Assembly: GCA_029934815.1 (NCBI GenBank)
Contig: JAOZLM010000111.1
Location: forward strand, 1 to 7,304
DNA: 7,304 bases
Source: Desulfocapsa sp.
GTDB lineage: Bacteria; Desulfobacterota; Desulfobulbia; Desulfobulbales; Desulfocapsaceae
Direction: 5' to 3'
In this document: in pieces, positions 1 to 6,069 of the stretch
How positions within the stretch are numbered: the first letter of the stretch is position 1
Layout of the letters: every line of letters begins with the position of its first letter
Program-made: the position numbers and the translations under genes
Notes under the pieces: model-generated
The model's database searches: none
Told to the model about the DNA's origin: nothing
What the model saw: the letters and a program-made list of their open reading frames with translations, nothing else

Positions 1-45
1 TTTGGTGATGAGGAACAATCAACAGTCTTTTGTGAATGGTTGTTT

Positions 46-61
46 TTGAATAGTAATTCAA
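46..61. promoter_or_regulatory. candidate operator palindrome upstream of the peroxiredoxin
   Basis: A perfect 6-bp inverted repeat, TTGAAT and ATTCAA separated by AGTA, sits 8 bases before the Shine-Dalgarno of the peroxiredoxin. Size and position suit a dimeric repressor site, for example a Fur/PerR-family regulator of oxidative-stress genes, but I cannot assign the regulator. TAGTAAT (51-57) inside it could serve as a weak -10. A second imperfect inverted repeat lies just upstream (14-21 with 37-44, one G-U pair). Confidence 0.3.
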
Positions 62-69
62 CAAGTTTC

Positions 70-75
70 AGGAGG
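70..75 (+). promoter_or_regulatory. ribosome binding site of the selenoprotein peroxiredoxin
   Basis: AGGAGG ends 5 bases before the ATG at 81 and fixes that ATG as the start. The in-frame GTG at 75 overlaps this Shine-Dalgarno and is therefore not the likely start. A second, weaker site (GGAGA, 179-183) precedes an internal in-frame ATG at 192 by 8 bases and could allow a shorter form. Confidence 0.8.
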
Positions 76-80
76 TGTCT

Positions 81-800
81 ATGACAGAAAAAAGTGCAAT
101 AGGATGTGCCCGGCCTACTGGTGGCCCTGTTGGGGAAAGTCCAAAGAATGTTGAAAAATCAGAACAACATACGCATACGGAGATACAGACAATGATTAAA
201 GTAGGACGAAAAGCTCCAGACTTTGCAGCACCTGGATACCATAACGGAGAGTTTACCACCGTTAACCTTTCAGATTATCTTGGGAAATGGGTATTGTTGT
301 GTTTTTACCCGGGTGATTTTACATTTGTTTGAGCCACTGAAATTTCAGCGGTCGCTGAAAAATATACTGCATTACAAAAGCTTGGTGTAGAGGTTCTTTC
401 TATGTCGATTGATTCACAATTTGTACACAAAATGTGGAATGACCATGAGTTGAGTAAAATGGTTGATGGTGGCATTCCGTATCCCATGCTTTCAGATGCC
501 GGTGGCAAGGTTGGTACTGTATATGGCGTGTATGATGAAGATGCTGGTGTCGAAACCAGAGGACGATTTATCATTGATCCCGATGGTGTTGTTCAGGGGT
601 ATGAAGTTTTAACACCACCAGTTGGTCGTAATATAGAAGAAACGTTCAGACAAATTCAGGCTTTTCAACTGGTGCGTGAAACAGAAGGTGGAGAGGCTAC
701 TCCTTCCGGCTGGAGACCTGGTAAAGCAACTCTTAAACCTGGTGTTAATTTAGTAGGGAAAGTATGGGAAGAGTGGAAGACTAAACAAGCATTTAATTAA
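81..800 (+). CDS. Selenocysteine-containing peroxiredoxin (AhpC/Prx family), UGA read through
   Basis: Thiol-type peroxidase reducing H2O2 and organic peroxides, with selenocysteine as the peroxidatic residue; probably cytosolic, as no signal peptide is seen. The frame is 239 residues if TGA at 330-332 is read as Sec84; otherwise it breaks at residue 83. The break lies exactly at the catalytic position: the family motif DFTFVCPTE appears as DFTFV-U-ATE, and the sequence after it continues in frame as normal peroxiredoxin. Active-site residues P77, T81, Sec84 and R160 (ETRGRFIID) are present. The C-terminal end GEATPSGWRPG matches the AhpC resolving-cysteine segment (GEVCPAGW), but Cys is Thr207, so the usual resolving Cys is absent; C9 and C74 are the only cysteines. 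An N-terminal extension of about 37 residues precedes the core, which begins at Met38 (MIKVGRKAPDF). A SECIS hairpin and a terminator support a single functional gene. Standard gene callers would split it into 81-332 and 402-800. Confidence 0.93.
330..360 (+). promoter_or_regulatory. Sec UGA codon and bacterial SECIS hairpin
   Basis: UGA at 330-332 is followed by the perfect inverted repeat TTTCAGC (343-349) and GCTGAAA (354-360), closing a GGUC tetraloop (350-353). The loop begins 17 bases after the UGA. A GGUC apical loop a short distance downstream of UGA is the SelB-recognised feature of the E. coli fdhF SECIS, so this element should recruit SelB and tRNA-Sec. Unlike fdhF, I see no bulged U in the stem. 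The hairpin lies inside the coding region, so it also encodes residues 88-94. Confidence 0.88.
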
Positions 801-810
801 TACTTATTTA

Positions 811-844
811 ATGTGGTCTGTTATTGTAACAGACCACATCTTTG
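811..844 (+). terminator. hairpin terminator after the peroxiredoxin gene
   Basis: ATGTGGTCTGTTA (811-823) and TAACAGACCACAT (827-839) form a perfect 13-bp stem with a TTG loop, 10 bases after the stop codon. The T tract after it is short (CTTTG), so it may be an intrinsic terminator of moderate efficiency or an mRNA 3'-end stabiliser. It indicates a monocistronic peroxiredoxin transcript. Confidence 0.75.
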
Positions 845-912
845 AAATGCTTAAGACTGATCATTTTCTTAATAACTTATAAACTAAGACAAACTCGTAA
901 AAAGCTCCAGTG

Positions 913-993
913 CTGTCATTCCGGACTCGGAGTCTTCGCTTACCTGATCCGGAATCTATAAGTTGCTGTAATAACAAGAGTCCGGAATGGCAG
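913..993. repeat. REP/MITE-like palindromic element
   Basis: The arms CTGTCATTCCGGACTC (913-928) and GAGTCCGGAATGGCAG (978-993) are 16-bp inverted repeats with one mismatch (a G-U pair in RNA). A third half-site, TCCGGAAT (948-955), can pair with 918-925, and GACTCGGAGTC (924-934) is itself a palindrome, so alternative folds are possible. The ATTCCGGA...TCCGGAAT pattern resembles short dispersed extragenic repeats common in bacterial genomes. It fills much of the gap between two genes, codes for nothing evident, and could be a multicopy element or a folded leader of the next gene. Confidence 0.6.
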
Positions 994-1058
994 ACTTGGC
1001 GTATTGCATCTTTTTACGACGCCATCAAGAATTAACAGATAATAACAAAGGAAGAACT

Positions 1059-1586
1059 ATGGGTTTATTGGCCATTAGCAATGAAATATCCGCGGACTTG
1101 GAAATCGGATTGAGTCGGGAAAAAGTTTTTAAGAAATATGTACAATCAAATCCTGCAGGAGCCACAAAATATGCTTATTGCATTGCAAGCATCCCCACAC
1201 CAGCTCTCAGAAAGCAATATCTGACCTTAAATGCGTTACTCTCGCTCCTCCTTGTTGTCTACGCTGTGCTTAACGTTCTTGCCGAATTACCGATTAATCT
1301 GAATGAACCAACTATTTTTATTCTGATTAAAACTGTGGTACCGCTTGTTTTTGCTTACTTTACCTTTCGGTTTCATGGCGGAGTTTATCGGCTGCTTGGC
1401 CTGTGGTGCCTGTATGATTTATTCGAAAGCATTTTACTTGCTGAAATGTCATCGATTGCCGTTGCCCTCAAACTGCTCGTCCTTTTCTTTGTTACTGTGC
1501 TTGCTTTTTTCATTGCCCGGAAGGCTTTTCCTAATCTTAAACTCTTAGGGCCGAAACAGGATTCCAACGGTAATTATTTCCTTTAA
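1059..1586 (+). CDS. small integral membrane protein of unknown function
   Basis: A 175-residue protein of no family I recognise. The N-terminal soluble part (about 1-55) is amphipathic and charged, including EISADLEIGLSREKVFKKYV, and may form a small helical domain. Four hydrophobic segments follow at about 57-77, 84-103, 108-128 and 133-154, and then a short polar tail. It is therefore an inner-membrane protein with both ends probably cytoplasmic. The ATG at 1059 is chosen because AAAGGAAG (1047-1054) precedes it by 4 bases. An in-frame ATG at 987 would add 24 residues, but it lies inside the palindromic repeat and has no ribosome binding site. The gene stands alone: a terminator lies upstream and a convergent gene begins 7 bp beyond its stop. 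Confidence 0.72.
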   Translation: MGLLAISNEISADLEIGLSREKVFKKYVQSNPAGATKYAYCIASIPTPALRKQYLTLNALLSLLLVVYAVLNVLAELPINLNEPTIFILIKTVVPLVFAYFTFRFHGGVYRLLGLWCLYDLFESILLAEMSSIAVALKLLVLFFVTVLAFFIARKAFPNLKLLGPKQDSNGNYFL

Positions 1587-1593
1587 AAGGGAA

Positions 1594-3291
1594 TCACGAA
1601 AATACTTTTTCTAAATCTTCCCGCAGATCTTCCACCCACTGGTATCGTTTCTCAGGGCTGTTTGAAAGGGCTTTAAGGATGATATCAATTAGTTCGGGTG
1701 TCAGGGCGTCCTGATCGTCTTTTTCTATAACAAACTTTGCCTTATGTTGTACCCAGTTCTGTAGTGAACGCTGTTTTGAGGAGAAGGGGAGTTTACCGGT
1801 GTTTGCCAGATAAAGAAGTACTCCAATGGTATAAATATCACTACGGGGATCGCCACGTTTGCCCTGGATCTGTTCAGGTGCCATATAGAGAAGATCTCCC
1901 TGGGGGCCAAGGCCTGCAGCGGCTATGGGGTCTGGCTGCTGGTCATTGCTAGCGAGCCCCATATCAAGAAGTGTGAGATTTTCCTTTTCATCAAAATGGA
2001 GAATCTGTGGGCGTAAATCATGGTGGACAACGCCTGTTGCGTGCATATGGGCCGTAAGATCACAGAGTTGCGAAAAGATGCTTTTTGTCAGATGCTCCTG
2101 TAGTGGGCCTTTTTCAAAGAGTGACGAAAGTGCTTCACCATTCACTGCATCCAGAATAACAACATCCCCAATTCGTTCTCTGAATTTTGGCAAACACGGA
2201 TGTGACAGTGTTTCAAACAGATTTAATTCCGTTTCAAAACATGCTCTGTAAAGAGGGTTTTGCAGAGCCTCGTCAAAACCGATTTTTATGGCGACATCTT
2301 CTCTGTTATCAGCCTTTGTCGTATATCCATTGTAAAGCCAGGACATGGCTCCGGCTGTAATTGGTATGCCTGTTACATACCCATTGATAAAATTTGGCTG
2401 CAGTGATGAACCTTTGCGGGCAGAATGCACAAACTGTCGCAGAGAGCCGAGGGAAGCATGTAACGCATCCAGTTCATCGCCTGGCTGTTCTGCGTCGGTC
2501 TCTTTTTTCTTTTCCTGCATAATAGAGAGCATCACTCCCAGACGTTCGATAACAAGACGTTGAAAAAGAAGATTCAGTAACCACAGTAACAGCAGACTTG
2601 CGGGGATTGTAATAAGAAAAAGAACAAGGCTTCCCTGCCAGGCAGCACGAATGGATGCTGAAACAGGAATTGCCACTGAGTTTAAGCCTGCAAGATCTCC
2701 TGTCTGAAAACGAAATCCGTTGGTTTTACCGTAACGGTCAATGAGGGGTTGTGGGGCATCCTTTGCATCCCCATGACAACGCAGACAGGGACTTGCAAAA
2801 TAATCGGGAACCATGGAGATAAAGAACGATTCACCATTTTTCTTCACCACTCCCTGCCAGAATGTTCGCGAGCTGTCTTCCTCAAACCAGTCCAGCATTT
2901 CCTCTTCAAAAGGATCTGCCATGTTTTTCGGGTTGAGAGGATTGTAGGAGGCTCGGCGGTAAATATAGTTTGGCATGGATTGAGAAAAAGTATCCATTAT
3001 GGTGGTACTGATATAGGTGGTGGACATGGCTTCAATGATAAACGCATCTTTACCGTGCAGCTCAGCCATTTTAGGACGTAGTTCACTTTTTACATAGGTT
3101 CTTATAGCTTCCACTTCCTGAAGTAATACTTCTGATTTGTCCATGGCTTCAGCCATAAGCAGTCTGCGTGTGTTCCAGAAGGAGAGAAGGGATAGCAATA
3201 ATCCGCCGCTAATAAGAATAAGGGAGGACCAGAGAAAAAAACGCTGCTTGAGATTTGTGGGTGAAGTTTTTCCGTGGTGCTTAATTTTCAT
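1594..3291 (-). CDS. Transmembrane haem c sensor (Tll0287/DUF3365-like) fused to a Ser/Thr kinase-like domain
   Basis: A 565-residue membrane receptor. Transmembrane helix 1 is at about 19-38. The periplasmic domain (about 40-220) carries CLRCH (C169, C172, H173) followed by HGDAKDAP...YG...GDLAGLNSVAIPV, the signature of the Tll0287-like/DUF3365 haem c domain. Transmembrane helix 2 is at about 221-243. A HAMP-like linker (about 244-290, with DELDAL) leads to a Hanks-type kinase domain (about 303-562). Lys336 (VAIK), Glu355, Asp425 (HHD), Asp443 (DMG), APE at 471-473 and D485...G490 are recognisable. However, the Gly-rich loop is not canonical, the catalytic-loop Lys is Arg427 and the Mg-binding Asn is Ile430, so activity may be weak or lost. 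Haem attachment would need periplasmic cytochrome c maturation. The likely role is coupling of extracytoplasmic redox state, gas or ligand to intracellular phospho-signalling. GAGG (3300-3303) lies 8 bases before the ATG. This is the last gene of the operon, 19 bp after the phosphoesterase. Confidence 0.9.
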   Translation of the reverse strand: MKIKHHGKTSPTNLKQRFFLWSSLILISGGLLLSLLSFWNTRRLLMAEAMDKSEVLLQEVEAIRTYVKSELRPKMAELHGKDAFIIEAMSTTYISTTIMDTFSQSMPNYIYRRASYNPLNPKNMADPFEEEMLDWFEEDSSRTFWQGVVKKNGESFFISMVPDYFASPCLRCHGDAKDAPQPLIDRYGKTNGFRFQTGDLAGLNSVAIPVSASIRAAWQGSLVLFLITIPASLLLLWLLNLLFQRLVIERLGVMLSIMQEKKKETDAEQPGDELDALHASLGSLRQFVHSARKGSSLQPNFINGYVTGIPITAGAMSWLYNGYTTKADNREDVAIKIGFDEALQNPLYRACFETELNLFETLSHPCLPKFRERIGDVVILDAVNGEALSSLFEKGPLQEHLTKSIFSQLCDLTAHMHATGVVHHDLRPQILHFDEKENLTLLDMGLASNDQQPDPIAAAGLGPQGDLLYMAPEQIQGKRGDPRSDIYTIGVLLYLANTGKLPFSSKQRSLQNWVQHKAKFVIEKDDQDALTPELIDIILKALSNSPEKRYQWVEDLREDLEKVFS

Positions 3292-3310
3292 TGCTGTGGC
3301 CTCGTGATCA

Positions 3311-4051
3311 TCAGGTGCCTTTTACTATTCTTCGTCCGAGTACTGGAGGAAGGTTTGCATTTTGAATGGCTTCTACCGTTTTTTGCACATCATATTCAAC
3401 CCTGTGAAAGTTGATTGTCTGTTTTCTGGTGTCATAAATAAGATAACAGGCACGTGGGTCATTATCCCTTGGCTGCCCGACGCTTCCGCAATTGATAATT
3501 CGGCGTCTGGAGTCGTTGACACCATATTCTGTATCTCCCGTTATGGGTTCAATACTAACTGACAGCCAGTGTTTTTTGCTGATAACAAGCGGGCGGTGGC
3601 TGTGGCCTATAAAAACGAAACGGGAACGGGTGGCGGCAAAACTGCGCAGGGCATATTTTCGATCCATTACATATCGCCATCCTTTTGGATTATAAGGATT
3701 GGCATGGACAAAGGTCATCTCATCGAGATCAATTCGATCTGGCAGAGAGCTTAAATAATCTTTGTTGTCAGAAGAAAGCTGATCCATTGTCCAGAGAATA
3801 GCCTCTTTTGCCGCTTTTGACATGCCGTAGGGAGATGCTTCCCATAAAGCCGCTACGTCATGATTTCCGGCAAGACAACGGCAGTTTTTTACATTCCGAA
3901 TCAGCTCAATGCATTCATTCGGATAGGGGCCATAGCCAACCAGATCACCAAGGCAGATACTTCTGTGTACGTTTCGTTTTGCAGCATCTCTTAACACATT
4001 TTCCAACGCTTCAAGATTCCCGTGTATATCTGAGAAGATCATTAATCGCAT
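3311..4051 (-). CDS. calcineurin-like metallophosphoesterase
   Basis: A 246-residue cytosolic two-metal phosphoesterase of the YfcE/MJ0936-type (Metallophos_2) group. The full metal-binding set is visible in order: SDIHGN (D8, H10), GDLVGYGP (D36), GNHD (N63, H64), FVHANP (H116), GHSHRP (H150, H152), and a C-terminal GSVGQPRD (189-196). Relatives hydrolyse phosphodiesters, nucleotides or phosphoproteins, so the substrate cannot be read from sequence. Its position between two kinase-family genes makes a phosphatase or messenger-clearing role attractive, but that is inference. The ATG lies 1 bp past the stop of the upstream kinase. AGGTGG (4061-4066, inside that gene) is 9 bases ahead, which indicates translational coupling. 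Length is normal for the family and no residue appears lost. Confidence 0.9.
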   Translation of the reverse strand: MRLMIFSDIHGNLEALENVLRDAAKRNVHRSICLGDLVGYGPYPNECIELIRNVKNCRCLAGNHDVAALWEASPYGMSKAAKEAILWTMDQLSSDNKDYLSSLPDRIDLDEMTFVHANPYNPKGWRYVMDRKYALRSFAATRSRFVFIGHSHRPLVISKKHWLSVSIEPITGDTEYGVNDSRRRIINCGSVGQPRDNDPRACYLIYDTRKQTINFHRVEYDVQKTVEAIQNANLPPVLGRRIVKGT

Positions 4052-4052
4052 A

Positions 4053-5975
4053 TCAGTTTCCCACCTGATTTTTCTCGATTAAGACACAAAGATCCTGATC
4101 CAGAGTTAACGCGCCGAGTAAAGGCCCGTGACAGGCCAGAGTTGGCATGGTGACCGGACAGGAGGCATCGGTAAGAAAGGGAACCAGAGGTGGCTCGCTT
4201 TGAAGATGCGTACGTAGAGATAAAGAGACCAGGCTCAATTCTTTTTTAAACTGGCAGGAGAGTGGCAGTGATTCACGGATGTAAATATCCTGCAGGCCGA
4301 CATGGTCATGGGCAGGAAGTTCTGCCATTCTGCTTAGAATTTCCTGAAACTTCAGATAGATTGGATCAAGTATTTCGACCAGTTGCAGCCAGTTCTCTGA
4401 AGTTTTAAGCGAGACCAAAAACTGGCCAAATCGACAGTTGATCTTATTGTGATCAATCTTCTGTTCAGGATAAAGAAGTAGCTGATAGATTAATTCAGTA
4501 TGATAATGAAGATGCTCAAACCAGAGATCAACCAGGAAAATATCACAGGCAAGCACCTGCTTTGCTGTTAGTTGATTCGGGTGCAGGTCTTTCAAACCGG
4601 TTTCTGGTGAAAACTGTTCCTCTACTGCAACCACTACCTGACAAGTACACTCTTTTTTTCTCTCAAGACGACGCTGTACCGAAGCACCGCGCAACAAACT
4701 TTTTTCTTTTCGGGATACTCCCAGTATCAGAAGCTCTGCCCCCAAATTCTTACAAAGATCTCCCAGTACTTCAATCACTTCTCCACGAATAAGGCGAATA
4801 CCGGGATCAATACTGAAACGGCGCAAATTCTGGACACTTACGTCAAGACCAGCCATCATTTGTTCACCTTCAACAGTGATTCCGTAACGGGTGGTATGGC
4901 AATCACTTTCTTCTTCAATCACATGAACAAGAGTTACTTCACCGGATCTGATAAGCGCCTGTTTTCTTACTTCTTTCAACATGTTGTTTCGTGTTGAAGA
5001 ATCTATAATGGCGCCAATGATTTGTGGCTTTCTGTTTAACCGTTTGCTCTTCAGCTTGTTTTTTTCAGCGGGCATCTGTACAGATCTTCCCGGGAAAAGA
5101 CGTCGCCACACGGAAGGGCGTTTAACTGTATTGCCTCTTGTCGTGATTGGAAGTTGCTTCCACGATTTTAAATCATTTTGCAGTTCCTGAACGGAAGAAT
5201 AACGATCCCCGGCATGGCGTGAGATGGCACGGAGAATGATCGCCTGAATCTGTGGTGGAATGTCCGGATTATAATACCTTGGAGGAGCAGGCTCATGGCG
5301 CAGCCGACGACGAGCCACCTGGATTTTACTGGAACGAGGCCAGGGCAACTGTCCGGAGAGCATCTCATAAAATAACATACCCATGGAATAGATATCGCAC
5401 CTTGGATCGGCTCTCTCGCCAAGTAGTTGTTCCGGGGCAATATACCAGGGCGTCCCCTGTGGATTCAGTAAATCAAAGGCAAGAAGGTCTGGAAGCGACC
5501 CACAACTGGCAAGACCAAAATCAATCAGTTTAATTTTAGAGTTTTCAAGGCAAATGATATTTTCAGGTTTTAGATCCAGATGGATAATAGATTGTTTATG
5601 AAGATAACCCACTACGTCACAAAGGTTGTCCATCAAAGCTAGTGCATCATGAAGTTCAAGGCTGCGATCCCGGCCAACTTTTGCCCGAAGATCCTGCCCG
5701 GAAATTTTCTCCATGATGATGTACTGCTGGCTTCGTTGCCTATGTATAAAACGCACGATTCCCGGGTGGTCGAGCAAACGGCTAATTCGTTCTTCATTCT
5801 GGTAGTGGTAAAGAATGATGGGATGATTGAGGATATCCCCGCAGGGTATTTTGAGGACGACTTCTTCACGGGAAAGCTGGTCTTCAGCCAGAAAAAGGGT
5901 GGTCAAGGCTCCATCGTGGAGCTTTGAGGTCAGGGTGAAAATGTCAAGAGTATCGCCGACTTCTGGGAAAGACAT
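4053..5975 (-). CDS. Ser/Thr protein kinase fused to a Usp-like domain and a CZB-like helical tail
   Basis: A 640-residue cytosolic Hanks-type kinase. The kinase domain spans about 7-275: Lys42 (VVLK), Glu61, HLDLKPEN (D134, K136, N139), DFG (152-154), APE (180-182), D194...G199 and Arg258. Apart from a degenerate Gly-rich loop it looks catalytically complete. A basic linker (about 285-317) leads to a universal-stress-protein-like fold at about 318-451 (IIGAIIDSS, VTLVHV, LLILGVSR...RGASV), in which the second Gly of the ATP motif is missing. The C-terminal portion (about 470-640) is helical and rich in His and Cys. H488, H490, H492 and NCRFGQF around C514 recall the chemoreceptor zinc-binding (CZB) domain, but the usual C-terminal His pair is not clear, so this is tentative. 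The ATG at 5975 is preferred over an upstream in-frame TTG at 6002 because GGAGGG lies 9 bases before it. No transmembrane segment is seen. Confidence 0.9.
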   Translation of the reverse strand: MSFPEVGDTLDIFTLTSKLHDGALTTLFLAEDQLSREEVVLKIPCGDILNHPIILYHYQNEERISRLLDHPGIVRFIHRQRSQQYIIMEKISGQDLRAKVGRDRSLELHDALALMDNLCDVVGYLHKQSIIHLDLKPENIICLENSKIKLIDFGLASCGSLPDLLAFDLLNPQGTPWYIAPEQLLGERADPRCDIYSMGMLFYEMLSGQLPWPRSSKIQVARRRLRHEPAPPRYYNPDIPPQIQAIILRAISRHAGDRYSSVQELQNDLKSWKQLPITTRGNTVKRPSVWRRLFPGRSVQMPAEKNKLKSKRLNRKPQIIGAIIDSSTRNNMLKEVRKQALIRSGEVTLVHVIEEESDCHTTRYGITVEGEQMMAGLDVSVQNLRRFSIDPGIRLIRGEVIEVLGDLCKNLGAELLILGVSRKEKSLLRGASVQRRLERKKECTCQVVVAVEEQFSPETGLKDLHPNQLTAKQVLACDIFLVDLWFEHLHYHTELIYQLLLYPEQKIDHNKINCRFGQFLVSLKTSENWLQLVEILDPIYLKFQEILSRMAELPAHDHVGLQDIYIRESLPLSCQFKKELSLVSLSLRTHLQSEPPLVPFLTDASCPVTMPTLACHGPLLGALTLDQDLCVLIEKNQVGN

Positions 5976-5984
5976 TTTAGAAAA

Positions 5985-5990
5985 CCCTCC
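5985..5990 (-). promoter_or_regulatory. ribosome binding site of the kinase-Usp gene
   Basis: GGAGGG on the minus strand, 9 bases before the ATG at 5975-5973. It sits inside the longer reading frame that begins with TTG at 6002, which argues against that longer start. Confidence 0.75.
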
Positions 5991-6039
5991 ATTTGCGGAC
6001 AAATAGTACAGCGTTTTACTAACTTAACATAAAGATATT

Positions 6040-6069
6040 AATACAAAGAGCAGGCTGTTGTTGTGTCAA
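6040..6069 (-). promoter_or_regulatory. candidate internal promoter for the kinase genes
   Basis: TTGACA (6069-6064), an exact sigma70 -35 match, overlaps the stop codon of the upstream gene. It is followed after 18 bases by TGTATT (6045-6040), a 4-of-6 match to the -10; TATTAA (6043-6038) is an alternative at 20 bases. The predicted leader is about 55-60 bases. The unusually long 90-bp gap at this point in an otherwise tight operon supports it. This is a visual match only. Confidence 0.4.

Noticed and set aside
1..84. Open frame from the left edge ending in a TGA that overlaps the peroxiredoxin ATG (ATGA)
   Set aside because: Only 27 codons, of unremarkable composition, crossing a palindrome and the ribosome binding site. 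More likely non-coding than the end of an upstream gene, though the window edge prevents certainty.
81..332. Peroxiredoxin as a pseudogene broken by a nonsense codon
   Set aside because: The stop is UGA, falls exactly on the catalytic cysteine position, and has a GGUC-loop hairpin at SECIS distance; the rest of the frame is intact, with a terminator after it.
402..800. Separate gene starting at the ATG at 402
   Set aside because: It lacks a plausible ribosome binding site and starts in the middle of the peroxiredoxin fold. It is the in-frame continuation after the Sec UGA.
987..1586. 199-residue version of the membrane protein
   Set aside because: The ATG at 987 lies in the palindromic repeat without a Shine-Dalgarno, and the added 24 residues look unlike an N-terminus. 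The ATG at 1059 has AAAGGAAG properly spaced.
1576..1594. Hairpin at the convergent stop codons as a bidirectional terminator
   Set aside because: Only a 7-bp AT-rich stem with one G-U pair, overlapping both stop codons and with no T tract. Too weak to call.
2749..3081. Plus-strand open frame of 110 codons opposite the haem c kinase
   Set aside because: A shadow of the minus-strand gene, whose domains are well supported. It has no ribosome binding site and no recognisable motif.
4053..6002. 649-residue version of the kinase starting at TTG 6002
   Set aside because: The extra codons contain the GGAGGG that serves the ATG at 5975, so the longer start is unlikely.
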